Shown: positions 24,351 to 35,000 of the stretch, piece by piece
Position numbering within the stretch: position 1 is the first letter of the stretch
How the letters are laid out: the number at the start of each line of letters is the position of its first letter
Virus record (IMG/VR): IMGVR_UViG_3300047494_000274
Location: 1-55,764 of that record
Source: a virus
Reading direction: 5' to 3' (one strand)
Length of the DNA: 55,764 nucleotides
Made by a program: the position numbers and the translations under genes
The notes under the pieces: generated by a model
Database searches by the model: none
The model's input: the letters and a program-made list of their open reading frames with translations, nothing else
What the model was told of the DNA's origin: nothing

Positions 24351-24644
24351 ATGGAAACGAAGCTCTGCAAATGCGGATGCGGCCACCCGGCCGGGAAACG
24401 TTGGGAGTACAAACGCGGGCACGCGCCGAAGGGGACGAAGTCCAGCTCTACCCCCCCCCGCAAGCAAACCGCCAAATCGCTGGCCGTGATCGAGCCTGTG
24501 TTTGAAATCGGCCCGCAGCCGGAGGAGGAGTATCTCGCGCTCGAAATCAACGGCCCTGCGTACGACCGCATCTTCTCGATGCTCACGCTCCGCCAGAAGA
24601 ACATCGCCATCGGCGCGGCACTCTGCGCAGACGAAGACGAATAA
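24351..24644 (+). CDS. CKCGCG-motif protein with a C9 homopolymer
   Basis: The product is 97 aa. The N-terminal CKCGCGHPAG followed by a GH pair about ten residues on looks like a compact zinc knuckle, related to those at 17314 and 17632. The middle of the gene contains nine consecutive C bases (24451-24459), a site liable to slippage that would change the reading frame after about 36 codons. The ATG is 14 nt after the preceding gene. Function unknown. Confidence 0.6.
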   Translation: METKLCKCGCGHPAGKRWEYKRGHAPKGTKSSSTPPRKQTAKSLAVIEPVFEIGPQPEEEYLALEINGPAYDRIFSMLTLRQKNIAIGAALCADEDE

Positions 24645-24672
24645 CCCGCAACCCGAACCGCAGGAGGTTCGA

Positions 24673-24924
24673 ATGCCCTGGATCAAAATGCAGGACGGAA
24701 CGGTAGCCCACATCTGCACGCGCGGCTCGCGCAACCCGATCAAGGCGTGCGTGAAGTGCAGTGCCATCTCGACCAAGCTCTGCGACTTCAAGCTGCCCAA
24801 CCGGCGCACCTGCGACAAGCCGCTCTGCGATAGGTGCGCAGTCAACGTCGGGCCGAACAAGGACTACTGCCCCGACCACCCACAACCCGCAACCACACCC
24901 AACCTCTTGGCGGAGCACGTATGA
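24673..24924 (+). CDS. Zinc-finger protein of the early operon
   Basis: The product is 83 aa with at least seven cysteines in a CVKC..CD..CDKPLCDRC..YCPDH array, typical of a two-site zinc finger (B-box or LIM-like spacing). AGGAGG stands 6 nt upstream of the ATG. It overlaps the next gene by 4 nt. Probably nucleic-acid or protein binding. Confidence 0.65.
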   Translation: MPWIKMQDGTVAHICTRGSRNPIKACVKCSAISTKLCDFKLPNRRTCDKPLCDRCAVNVGPNKDYCPDHPQPATTPNLLAEHV

Positions 24925-25358
24925 GCATCGACCTCTTCTCGGACTTCGGCGATCGTGTGCAGCGCCGGCTGGACCAGGTGCTGCGCAACGAGCAGTGCAA
25001 GTGGCCCGCCACGCACGACGAGCGCGAGCTGCTGCACGCGCTCAGCGGCAAGCGCGGGCCTCGCTTCGCCGTGGAGCGCAGCTACCTGGTCTCGCGCCTC
25101 AAGCTGAACGACCGCGCCATCCGCGACATGGTGCATAACCTGCGGCTCAACTTCGGCGTGCAGATCGGCGCGTCGCGCGTGGAAGGCGGCGGCTACTACC
25201 TGATGAACGACGAGGCCGACGCCCTGGCCGCGAGCGAGCAGATGATTCGCCAGGGCGTGGCCACCATCCGCGCGGGCATCGCCATGCGCGGCGGCCGGCA
25301 CGACGAGGTCGAGCTGCTGGGCCAGATCAGCCTGGCGCTCAACCAAGGAGGCAACTGA
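24921..25358 (+). CDS. Winged-helix-like early protein
   Basis: The product is 145 aa. Residues about 30-100 contain VERSYLVSRLKLNDRAIRDMVHNLR and a wing-like VEGGGYYLM, the arrangement of a winged helix that includes the replication-control type found in phages. A helical C-terminus follows. It overlaps both neighbours. A DNA-binding role in regulation or replication is likely, but the family is not named. Confidence 0.6.
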   Translation: MSIDLFSDFGDRVQRRLDQVLRNEQCKWPATHDERELLHALSGKRGPRFAVERSYLVSRLKLNDRAIRDMVHNLRLNFGVQIGASRVEGGGYYLMNDEADALAASEQMIRQGVATIRAGIAMRGGRHDEVELLGQISLALNQGGN

Positions 25359-25786
25359 TGGGCGACCCGATCCACACCAAGCGCGACATGCTTCGCGCCG
25401 GGTACAGGTTCCGCGCCGTCGCGGAGTGCAAAGGCTGCGGCGCGCAGATCGAGTGGTGGACCACCACCAACGGTGCCCGCATTCCGTACGACCCGCAGCA
25501 GGACGACGACGTGAAGATGGTCGCGCACTTCGCCACCTGCCCGAAGAAGGAGCAGTTCAAGAGCAAGCGCGCCCGCGCGGACGAGCTGCAGTCGAAGCGC
25601 GACGACGCCGTCCACCAGCTCGCCGCGTCGCTCGGCGCGCGTGTCGTCATCGCCTGCTTCGAGGATGGCGTCTCCTCGTTCGCCTGGCGCAACGGCATCC
25701 CCGGCGAAGACCTGAAGCAGGAGGCCATAACCGCCGCGAACAAGCTGCGCTGGCAAGTCGTCACCCACGGAGGCAAGGCCGTATGA
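25358..25786 (+). CDS. Zinc-ribbon protein of the early operon
   Basis: The product is 142 aa. A CKGCG near residue 24 and ATCP near residue 62 give a Cys2 plus His/Cys zinc ribbon with an intervening WWTTTNGARIPYDP strand pair, a pattern frequent in phage and actinobacterial small proteins. The second half is helical. TGATG overlap with the previous gene. Confidence 0.6.
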   Translation: MGDPIHTKRDMLRAGYRFRAVAECKGCGAQIEWWTTTNGARIPYDPQQDDDVKMVAHFATCPKKEQFKSKRARADELQSKRDDAVHQLAASLGARVVIACFEDGVSSFAWRNGIPGEDLKQEAITAANKLRWQVVTHGGKAV

Positions 25787-26187
25787 CACCCACACGGATC
25801 ACAGGCGAGTGGAAGGTGAGCCAGTACGTCATTCACCATCCCTATCGGCTCGACCTGCCAGCGAAGCTGCGGCCTCAGCTTGAGGCGTTGGTACTGTCCT
25901 TCTGCAAGGTACGGCGCGCTAGCGCCGCGATCGAGGCGATGCTCGGCGAACTCACGGACTGTCCACCCGAGCTGCTGCAAGCGCTGCGCATGACTCTTTG
26001 CGCAGTCCTCTTCTTTAGACCTCAGCGCATCGACGATAACTTTTTCAGTCGTCGCGCCGAAGGCAAAGGCCAGATGTACTGGACCACGGCGGAAGGCCTC
26101 GCCTATCTCGAAGCGCTCCGTGCTGGCGGCGTCTCCGCATCGGCTCTCGCATACCTGGAAGCGATCGAAGAGAAGGAGCAGGCATGA
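25783..26187 (+). CDS. Early protein of unknown function
   Basis: The product is 134 aa, mostly helical; no motif is recognised. It overlaps both neighbours by 4 nt. Confidence 0.55.
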   Translation: MTPTRITGEWKVSQYVIHHPYRLDLPAKLRPQLEALVLSFCKVRRASAAIEAMLGELTDCPPELLQALRMTLCAVLFFRPQRIDDNFFSRRAEGKGQMYWTTAEGLAYLEALRAGGVSASALAYLEAIEEKEQA

Positions 26188-26924
26188 AGAAAAACTGGGC
26201 TTGGATCATCACGGATGACGGCAACCCTTGCAGTCAGCACTCTACGGAAGACCTGGTCTTCGCGGCGTCTTACGCGCAGTCGTTTCACACCTACCAAGAT
26301 GCGTACAGGCAAGTCGATCGGAAGCGCAGGCAGTTCTACGAGTTTCGAGACGAGGCCCGCCGCCTCGGCGATGACACCGATGTTTCCTTTTGGCATCGGC
26401 GGATAGATAACCTCAGAATCATTCGGGTTCTGGTCATGCTGCTGCTCTGCGTCGCGCTTGCTGACAGCGCCCGCGCGCAGCAGCTTCCCGACGCGCCAGA
26501 TGCCACTCGGAACCCGCTCGACGCGGTAGACCTGCAAGGCCCCGTTTACTTCGACCGGAACGAGACGCTTATCGTGTCACCCGCAACGCGCCGCCTGAAC
26601 CTCGCGCTCTACGCGGCGGACCTCACGCTGCACACGCTCGACGTGGCGACCACCTACAGCCAGATGAACGACCCCTGCCGCTGCTATGTGGAGAGCAACC
26701 CCATAGCACCCTCGGGCAAGCGCCTCGCGCCGCTGTTGGCCTTCCAGTACGGCTATGGCGCGGCGGCGATCTTCGCCAGCCATGAGCTGACGAAACACCG
26801 GCATCCGTTCCTCGGCCGCGTGGTGCTGTTGTGGGATCTCGGCGACGAGGCCTACGCCCTGCAGAACAATCTGCGCCAGCACGGCCACACCGCCGCACCG
26901 CGCGGCTCCTGGAGGCCGCTATGA
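26184..26924 (+). CDS. Protein with an internal signal-peptide-like segment
   Basis: The product is 246 aa. Residues 1-75 look cytosolic. Residues about 78-99 (IIRVLVMLLLCVALADSARAQQ) read like a complete signal peptide with an Ala-x-Ala cleavage site. The remainder is a mainly helical domain with two hydrophobic stretches. It could be a membrane-anchored protein, two fused genes, or a gene with a second start at the ATG at 26436. The ATGA overlap with the preceding gene supports the long form. Not recognised. Confidence 0.5.
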   Translation: MKKNWAWIITDDGNPCSQHSTEDLVFAASYAQSFHTYQDAYRQVDRKRRQFYEFRDEARRLGDDTDVSFWHRRIDNLRIIRVLVMLLLCVALADSARAQQLPDAPDATRNPLDAVDLQGPVYFDRNETLIVSPATRRLNLALYAADLTLHTLDVATTYSQMNDPCRCYVESNPIAPSGKRLAPLLAFQYGYGAAAIFASHELTKHRHPFLGRVVLLWDLGDEAYALQNNLRQHGHTAAPRGSWRPL

Positions 26925-26944
26925 GCATTTCACAAGGAGACAGC

Positions 26945-27868
26945 ATGAGCACCTACATCGAACTCGGCACGGCGATCGGCCAGATCGTCGAGCAGAAGAA
27001 CGCGGCCTACGGCAGCAGCTTCGCCAAGGCGGGCGAGTTTCTTCGCCTGCTGTGGCCTCATGGCTTGCCGCCGGAGCGTTTCGACGATGCACTGTTGCTG
27101 GTGCGCATCTTCGACAAGCAGATGCGGATCGCCACGGACCGCGACGCCTTCGGCGAATCGCCCTACAGAGATATCGCGGGCTACGGCCTGCTCGGCGCGC
27201 AGCTCCATGCGGAAAGAGGACAGCAAGAATGCGGACGTGTCAGCGGCCCGGATGCGGCAAACGATGCAAGGGAACCGCTCGCTTCTGCAGCGCCAGCTGC
27301 GGCAGAGCCGACTACAACGAGCGACGCCGCGCCGAGGCCGAAGAGTGGCGGCGTGCTGTCCTCGCTGCCGCCCGTGAACTCGTCGCTGAAAGAGGCGCTC
27401 GCGGCTGCTTTTGCCCGAGGTGCGACGGCACCTGCACCAGGCGCAGAGGAAGACCGCCGAAGACTGCCCGCCCCTAGGTGTGTTTGGTGCCGCAATCCGT
27501 GCCGTCCCTTGATATGTCACGCGCGCCACCCAGAATCAGGAGGCATGTTGAACTTCTGCTCGAAAGAGCATCGCGATGCGGCGGAGAAGATGCTTGCGGC
27601 GGATTCAGCCGAAGATGCAACGGCGCCTGCACCAGGCGCAGAGGAAGCCCGCCGAAGAGTTTTCGACCAGATTGATCGAGAGACATGGTTCCAGATCTGC
27701 GTCGACTTTTCGACTGTCGGCCTATGTGCGGAATGCGCGTCGAAGGTTGGGCTTCCGGTTGTCAACTTCAGAGTTCGAACTGCAGTGTTGACCGTTCATC
27801 CCGAATGCGAGGCAGCCTTTCATCGCAGTCTCGCTCGCCTCGACTTCGAATCCTGGAAGATCGCATGA
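26945..27868 (+). CDS. Nucleotide-modification-associated (DUF1599/Nmad1-like) protein with long C-terminal extension
   Basis: The product is 307 aa from ATG 26945, which has AAGGAG 5 nt upstream. Residues 1-90 match the widespread phage domain with VEQKNAAYG, FDDALLLVRIFDKQMRIA and YRDIAGYGLLGAQL, resembling DUF1599. The rest is Ala/Pro-rich, with a Cys cluster (CVWCRNPC, FCSKEH) and two copies of APGAEE. A second gene in another frame (27229-27477) lies inside this extension and looks more gene-like there, so the true protein may end or be interrupted soon after residue 95. Boundaries are therefore uncertain. Confidence 0.55.
   Translation: MSTYIELGTAIGQIVEQKNAAYGSSFAKAGEFLRLLWPHGLPPERFDDALLLVRIFDKQMRIATDRDAFGESPYRDIAGYGLLGAQLHAERGQQECGRVSGPDAANDAREPLASAAPAAAEPTTTSDAAPRPKSGGVLSSLPPVNSSLKEALAAAFARGATAPAPGAEEDRRRLPAPRCVWCRNPCRPLICHARHPESGGMLNFCSKEHRDAAEKMLAADSAEDATAPAPGAEEARRRVFDQIDRETWFQICVDFSTVGLCAECASKVGLPVVNFRVRTAVLTVHPECEAAFHRSLARLDFESWKIA
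27229..27477 (+). CDS. Nested zinc-finger protein in another frame
   Basis: The product is 82 aa, with CQRPGCGKRCKG, RFCSASCGRADYNERRR, a helical Arg/Glu stretch, CFCPRCDGTC and an AT-hook-like RRGRPPK. It has AGAGGA upstream of its ATG and a strong GC bias at third positions. I believe it is a genuine gene lying in the +2 frame of the longer ORF that surrounds it. The pattern resembles small phage zinc fingers that follow 'C..C.......FCS..C' and bind DNA. Confidence 0.6.
   Translation: MRTCQRPGCGKRCKGTARFCSASCGRADYNERRRAEAEEWRRAVLAAARELVAERGARGCFCPRCDGTCTRRRGRPPKTARP
27421..27658 (+). repeat. Imperfect direct repeat of about 40 bp (two copies)
   Basis: The segment around 27421-27465 (with core CACCTGCACCAGGCGCAGAG) recurs at about 27616-27658 with few changes. 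In one frame each copy encodes APGAEE; in another each encodes CTRRRG followed by PPK. This indicates an ancient tandem duplication of the 3' end of the zinc-finger gene. Confidence 0.6.
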
Positions 27869-28425
27869 CCACCATCGTCCACACCTTCATCACCCTGGCG
27901 CAGCTCAAGAAGCTGCAGGTGCTCTACGGCCAGTACGCGCGCCGCTCGCTGAATGCGGGCACGCCGCGTCAGGAGCGGCTCAACTGGGCCTCGGAGCGCG
28001 TCGGGCGATCTCTCGTCAGCTTCAATGAGATCACCGTCGACGAGGCGATCCGCCTGATCGACGATCTCCAGGCGGAGCTTGGAGTCGCGCTGCCGCAGAA
28101 GCCGAAGAGCAGCTTCTCCTATCGGCGCAAATCGAAGCGCGACGCGCAGCAGGCCGGTACCGAGGGCCGTCACGATCAGAAGCCCGGCGAGGTCACGCTG
28201 GTCTCGGATGCAGACATCCGACGCATCCAGCGCATGCTGGACACGCTCGGCTGGGACCAGGCGCGGCTTACCGCCTTCCTCGCCTCGCCCAAAGGCCCCA
28301 ACCGCCGCCGCACGGAGATCCGCACGCTCGGCGACGCCAACCGCGTCTACTGGGCGCTGAAGCGCATGGTGCCGCGCAAGGCCAAGCCCGGCGAGGCTGT
28401 TACAGCAGACGAGGTGCCCTTCTAG
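27865..28425 (+). CDS. Mu gp16/GemA-like (DUF1018-type) protein
   Basis: The product is 186 aa. The first 65 residues, especially LNWASERVGRSLVSFNEITVDEAIRLIDDL, fit the pattern of the phage GemA/gp16 C-terminal motif (W.s...gr...sf..lt..ea..lid.L). The second half is a separate helical domain with a repeated 'IRRIQRMLDTLGWDQARL' style. GemA-type proteins modulate early gene expression and host DNA topology in Mu. Start overlaps the preceding gene (ATGA). Confidence 0.55.
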   Translation: MTTIVHTFITLAQLKKLQVLYGQYARRSLNAGTPRQERLNWASERVGRSLVSFNEITVDEAIRLIDDLQAELGVALPQKPKSSFSYRRKSKRDAQQAGTEGRHDQKPGEVTLVSDADIRRIQRMLDTLGWDQARLTAFLASPKGPNRRRTEIRTLGDANRVYWALKRMVPRKAKPGEAVTADEVPF

Positions 28426-28427
28426 CC

Positions 28428-29006
28428 ATGCTCGCGCCGCCGCTCCAGCTCGAACTCTTCCCGGACTTCGTCCCGGCGGCCACGCGCGCACCTAAGCTCG
28501 CGCTGCCCTGGACGGAGCGCGAAGAGATCGACGTGCAGCGCGCGGCCCGCATCCTGGGCATCTCGAAGGCGACCGTGCTTCGCATCGCGCACTCCGGCCA
28601 GCTGCGCTACTACACGCTTACCGGCGACGACAGCTCCAGCCGCATCCTGTATGAGTCCGTGGTCGACTACTGCGACCGTCTGCGGCTGCACTACCTCATC
28701 CCGGCGCGGCACAAGCGCATCCCCGGCCGCAGGCTGCGCGATGACCAGGTGCTGCCGTTCCCGCTCGCCGAGACGGTCGGCATCGACTACGTCAAGCAGG
28801 CGCTGCACTGCCAGGACAAGACCGTCTGCGCGCTGATCGACTCCGGCGACCTGGTCGCCTACAAGATCAACCAGGATAGCTCTCGCGGACACTGGCGCAT
28901 CCATCTGCCGTCTGTCGAGAGGTACATCGCCCGGCTGCACCGCATGGCGCGCCCCGGCAACCAGGCCGGACCAGCTTCGCGCTCTGTCGCCACGTCAGCC
29001 GGGTAG
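28428..29006 (+). CDS. Tandem helix-turn-helix regulator, possible middle/late activator
   Basis: The product is 192 aa. Two excisionase/MerR-like HTH units can be lined up: residues about 35-80 (VQRAARILGISKATVLRIAHSGQL..) and about 116-165 (VKQALHCQDKTVCALIDSGDLVAYKI..). Each ends in a strand and a helix that reads 'V..Y..RL/ARL'. It closes the early operon just before the fibre gene, where Mu carries mor/C, so it is a good candidate for the late-gene activator. No homologue named. Confidence 0.65.
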   Translation: MLAPPLQLELFPDFVPAATRAPKLALPWTEREEIDVQRAARILGISKATVLRIAHSGQLRYYTLTGDDSSSRILYESVVDYCDRLRLHYLIPARHKRIPGRRLRDDQVLPFPLAETVGIDYVKQALHCQDKTVCALIDSGDLVAYKINQDSSRGHWRIHLPSVERYIARLHRMARPGNQAGPASRSVATSAG

Positions 29007-29033
29007 GCAACCCGCGCGCATGAGACTGCGATC

Positions 29034-32000
29034 ATGCGTGTGTTCCCTCGACTGCTTGCCGCCGCCCTCGCCGTTCTCGCTCTGCCTGCCTTCGCGCAGA
29101 ACCACACCACCACGGTCACTCTCGCCAAGGTCTACGCCAATGGCTCCGTGGTCGCGAACGGCACGCTCTGCGCCATCGCGGTGGACCAGTACAACAATCC
29201 GCTGGTCTTCAGTGAGGCGGGCTGGGGCGTCATCCAGGCGCGCTCGCCCTTCTGCGGCACGGTGCAGAACGGCGCGCTGACCACCGGGCTGCTGCTGCCG
29301 GACGCGAACAACACCAACCGCGCCACGCCGATCGCGTACAGCTTCTCGCTGCAGCTCACGGATGGCCTCGGTAACGCCACCAGCGCGCCCGTGCAGCTCT
29401 ACAGCGCGGTCGCTGGCGTGTCAGGGTCAACCTTCGCGCTCGATAGCTACGTCGGGCCTGTGACGGCTGTGCTGCCCGCCAGCAAGATCATCGGCTATGG
29501 CACGAGCGTGCCGACGAGCTGCGCGCCGCCCTCCGTCTGGACCGTGCCGGGCAACAGCAACCTTCTGGTCTGCAATAACGGCGTCTACACCACGGCGACG
29601 ACTACTTCCTTCACCGTCGGCACCACCAGCGGCACCATCGCGGCTGGCGACGATCCGCGCATCGTCCGCGCGTACAAGGATCAGGGCGCGTTCAACTCCC
29701 TCACTTCCTACAGCCTGGACGACTCCGTCACCGTCGGCACCGGCCCCAGCGCGATTGCGTACGTCTCGACCGTTCCCGGCCTGGGAACGAACACCGGCAA
29801 CACGCCCTCGAATGTCTCCGCCTTCTGGCGGCAGCTCGGTGCCACCGGCCAGCAAGGGCAGCCCGGACCCGCTGCAAGTTTCGCAATCGGCACCGTCACC
29901 GCACTTTCCGCCGGTGCGACTCCGACCGTCTCTGTCAGCGGGACTGCGCCAAACTACATCCTGAATCTCGGCATCCCAGCCGGGCCAGCGGGAACGAATG
30001 GCGCACCCGGAACGACGCCGACCTTCGCGATCGGCACGGTGACTGGCCTCGCCTACGGTGCAGCGGCGACCGCATCTGTGGGGGGCACCGCGCCGAACTA
30101 CCTGCTGAATATCGGCATCCCAGCGGGCCAGCAGGGCGCGCCAGGTGCAACGCCGGTCCTTACCGTGGGCACCGTCACGCAGCTCGCAGCGGGTGCGACA
30201 CCAACCTTCACACTCAGCGGCACTGCGCCGAACTACACCATCAATGTCGGCATCCCAGCGGGGCAGGCGGGCACGAACGGCACACCCGGAACGAACGGCA
30301 CCAACGGCGCGCCAGGCGCGACACCTGTGCTCACCGTAGGCACTGTCACACAGCTCGCGGCGGGTGCGACCCCAACCTTCACCATCACTGGCAGCGCGCC
30401 GAACTACACCGTCAATGTCGGTATCCCGGCAGGTCAGGCAGGCACCAACGGCGCAACGCCGGTCCTCAGCGTGGGAACCGTCACGCAGCTTGCGGCGGGC
30501 GCGACCCCAACCTTCACCATCACCGGCAGCGCGCCGAACTACACTGTCAATGTCGGCATCCCGGCAGGTCAGGCAGGCACGAACGGCACACCCGGAACGA
30601 ACGGCACGAATGGTGCGACGCCGGTTCTGAGCGTGGGCACGGTAACGCAGCTCGCGGCGGGTGCGACGCCAACTTTCACCATCACGGGCACTGCGCCGAA
30701 CTACACCGTCAATATCGGCATCCCGGCGGGCGCGGCGGGTGCGCCCGGTGCTACCGTCGCGGCTACGGCAACCTCGCTCGGCGCGGTCCAGTTGCCGACG
30801 GGACAGACCTCCTCGACGCTGGCGAAGGTCGCCATCACCGGCGCTTATGGCGATCTCAGTGGGCAGCCGACATCGCTCTCCGCCGATGCAACCGCCGCCG
30901 CTAACGCGCAGACGACTGCCAGCTCCGCGCTCGCCGCCGTCACCAATGCGCAGACCGCTGGCACCGGCGGCGTCACCGCCAACTACGCCGCCTCCAAGGT
31001 TGCGGGCAGCAATCCCGTCGCCTACGCCACGGCGGCCGCCGGAAGCTGCGGCGATGGCGTGGCGGATCGCACGGCCGCATCGGGCGCGACCTTCAATTTT
31101 TCGACCGGCCTCAACCCGGTGCAGGTCATGGTCGATAGCGGCGGCGCGATCGCCGGACATCTATTGGTCGGCTCGACCATCACGCCGGGCATGATGGCGG
31201 ACTCCGGTCAGACCTCGTCGATCTACATCTCGCAGCAGACCGCCGTCTGCGGCACCGCGCAGAGCACCGTCACCGGCAGCGGCCTTGTGTCGGAGCTGCC
31301 CAAGCCACGCGGCGCGCGCGGCGACCTGATCGACAGTATGAACGGCACGGCCATCTCGAAGACCAGCGTGCAGCTGCAGAAGCTCGACGGCGCGGGACAC
31401 GTCATCGACGCAGTGGTCGGTAAAGACTATGGTACGGACTACATGCGCGAGCGCGGCATGTCCAGCGCTCCCACGTTGCCCATGTCGGAGGAGGGCATCG
31501 GCGCGGTGCCGTATACCTACGGCGCGGCCATCGGCCTGCGCTACTTCGTCGATGCCTGCCTCGGTTCGGACTCGAACGATGGCCGGTCGGAGGTCTTCCC
31601 CTGGAAGTCGCTGGCGCACGTCGGCGTAACGCCTGCGATCTTCGGCCCGGATACGACCGTTCTGCTGCACGATAACTGCGTCTTCCATGACGAACTGCTG
31701 CTCGGCAATAACGTCACCGCGACGGGCAGCACCACGCTCACCAGCAATCCGCCCGCGTTCAGCGGCACGCCTGGGCATCCTGTCGTCATCACCAGCTACG
31801 GCCCGCAAGGCCCGGCGCTGATCGATGGCTCGGACGCAATCGTCGCCACCTGGACCGCCGTCAGCGGCCAGACGACGGTCTTCCAGGCCACACTGCCCTC
31901 CGTTGGGACCACCAACGTCGCTTACGCCAGCGGCACCTTCACCGTCACGCTGGCCGCCCCGCGCACCTACATTCAGAACTCGCAGGTGTCGCTGGTCAAC

Positions 32001-35000
32001 TGCACCAACGCGGACTTCGACGGCACCGGCGCGATCATCACCTCGACGACCGGCAACATCCGGCCCAGCAACGTCTTCACCATCACCGGCATCGCCGCAC
32101 CGGCGGAGAGCAGCTCGCTCGGATGCGGCGTCGTCTTTATGCCGCGCAAACTCTACGTCGACCAGGGCGATGCGGCCAATCCCGAATTCCCGTTGCAGAC
32201 GCAGCCACTCACCGCGGAACATAACTACGCGGGATGCTGGGCCGCGAGCACGAAATACAACTTCCTCGACTCCGTCTCAAGCTGCGCGGCGACGCCTGTC
32301 TTCTCGCTCTACCTCGAGCAGGAGTCCGGCTCGGATGCCTCCATCGCTGCCGGGCCTACCATTACGCCGTTCAACCAGGCTGCGGTGTCGGACACAAACA
32401 CCGGCGTGCAGAACGTAATTGCCAACTCGGGCAGTTGGTACGCCTCTGGCAGCACGATCTATGTGCATCTCGCGACCGGCGACAACCCCGGCGGCCACAC
32501 CATCGAGGGTGTTCAGCGAGTCTTTGGCGTGGCGTTGCTGAGCGTCAACGATGTCACCGTCGATGGTATCGCGGTCGAGCGGACGCAGGGTCCAGCCATC
32601 GCCAGCGGCGTCTTCACTAACTCGACGCTCGCGGGGGCATACACCACCGGCAACGACATCACCATCCAGAACTCCATCGTCATGAACTACTCGGACTCCG
32701 GCTTCCCGAACGTCTGGCAGCAGGGCGGCGCGGGAACGAAGCTCTTCGGTGCGGGCTCGGCTGGCATCAACGGCGGCATCCTCATCGCGGGGTACCAGGC
32801 AAGCTGCCTCTGCGCCCCGCAGATTCAGAACCCGACGATCCTCAACAACTCGGTCGGGCAGTTCGACGATCCGTGGGCGTTCTCTTCGTTCCAGAAGGTC
32901 GGCATCGGGGAGTTCGGCTTCAACAATGGGACGATCAGCGGCAACTTCGTCGCGACCACCTTCGACACGGCCATCAGCTCCACCTACGCGAACAGCCCCG
33001 GAAACACCGGCCTGACGATGGCCTATAACTATACGACGAACTCCAACATCAACTACTCGATCGCGGCCACGCAGAACGCCGTCTTCCACCACAACCGCGC
33101 GCTCAACTCATCTGGCGAGGGCTTGCAGACTGGCGGCGCGGTCATCAGTTCAGTCACGCCCGCGAACGGCTTCCCGTCGGGCACGGAGTGGTGCGACACC
33201 AACATCCTCGCTTACGACAACGTGATGGCCTATCTCGCGCCCAGCCTGGGCAACGGCGAGGGGCTGAACGGCTTCGACACTGCGGGCGGCGTCACCGGCA
33301 CCTTCGCGAATAACGACTTTTACCATGTCGATGCGAACGCCTTCACCTTGGAGTACAACAGCAGCACCGCTGGCTGCCCCGGCACACCGCATGGCGGCAA
33401 CCAGGTGCGCTTCACCGGCAACGCGATAGACCAGAGCGGCATGGCAAACGGCGGCAACGTGCTGCTGCGCGACGAAGATATCCTCGACGGCTCAACCTTC
33501 GACCATAATGACTACCTGACCGACACCCAGAACACCGGCAACGCGATGTACGTCAACACCGGCCTGGGCGCGACGCTGGGCGCGAACTACACAATCGCCG
33601 CCTTCATCGCGGCCTACGACACCACAGGCATCAGCGTCATGCCGCATTTTCGGTCGCCATCGAACGGCGACTTCACGCCGGAGCCCGGCTCCGGCCTCGG
33701 CGGCCGCGCCGTCGCCATCACCGGCGTTCCCAACGCCACGCTCGATATCGGCGCTGTCGCGGTGCCGCTCGCTCAGCCCACCGTGCGCAGCCACCCGTAT
33801 CCGGTGCAGCACATGCAGACCGGAGGAGCCTGCGAGGCAGGCGAGGGCTACGACCTCGGCAACGGCCAGCATGTCAGCTGCGACAACGGCGCGTTCTTCA
33901 ACTGGATGGCCTACGCGCTCAGCCACTCAACCGGTGGCGCTTCGGGCGGCACCAGCTCCACGCCGCAAGGCACCGCCGGGCAGATCGACGTCGCCAATCC
34001 GGCCAGCTCGACTCCAACCTTCTCGCTCGATGCCAACCTAACGCTGCCCGGTACGCTCACGGTCGGTGCGGGTCTCGGCGTCTCTGCCAATCCGACCACA
34101 AACTACCCATCGCTACTCACCAGTCTCTGTGGTCTTTACGAAAACTCCAGCCTCAACTCGGTCCCCGACTGCATCACGATGCAGAACGTCATCGGCACCG
34201 GCTCCACGCCCACATGGACGATGACCTTCGGACACACCGGCTCGACCGGCGCGGGCCTGTTCAGCTTCGGCAGCTACGCGCTCTCGGCGGGCGCGATCAC
34301 CGGCACCTCGCTCAACCTGCCTGCAATCGGCGCGGCCACGTCCTCGGTCAATCAGAACTCGCAGCAGATGGTCTTCAACGCATCGCAGTGGCAGGCAGGC
34401 GCGCCGGTCGCGAGCGGAGCATACTTCCAGCTCCAGCCCGCTGCGGGCGGGACCAACGTCTCCGTCGCGAACGTCCTCAATCTAATCGGCACGGGAACCT
34501 ATGCGGGCCTTTCACTCAAAGTTCCGCTGCTCACCGTCAGCGGCATGATTACAGCAGGCGGTCTGGTCACCTCCGGCCAGATCTACGACGCGTCCGGAGG
34601 CGCGGCCTTCAAGATCATCCCCGGCTCCACAAGCGCTTCGACGATATATCAGCGAGCCATCTCCGACGCCTACACCGCCGTCACCTTCCTCAACGCCGCA
34701 TCGGGCAGCACGGGAGCGATCGCGGACTTCTGCTTCATCGCGGGAAGTTGCTACATGCGCGTGGGCCAGAAAGGCAACATCGCCTTCGCGGAGGGCGCGG
34801 CGGTCGCCTCGGCCACGACGATTGCACCCACCGGAGCCATCTTCCACGTCACCGGCACCACGCCGATCGCGACCATCAGCCTGCCCCAGGGCATGTCCTC
34901 TACCCTGGTCGGCTCCATCACCATCATCGCGGACGCCGCCTGGACCACCACCACCGCTGGCAACATCTCAAGCGCGATCACGGCCACCGCCGGAACGGCG

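Noticed and set aside
29883-30755. Regular repeats considered as a CRISPR array
   Set aside because: The repeats are coding, 130-170 bp long and vary in length; there are no short identical repeats with unique spacers.
29427-31160. 577-codon minus-strand frame opposite the collagen-like repeats
   Set aside because: Its regularity only mirrors the repeats of the fibre gene.
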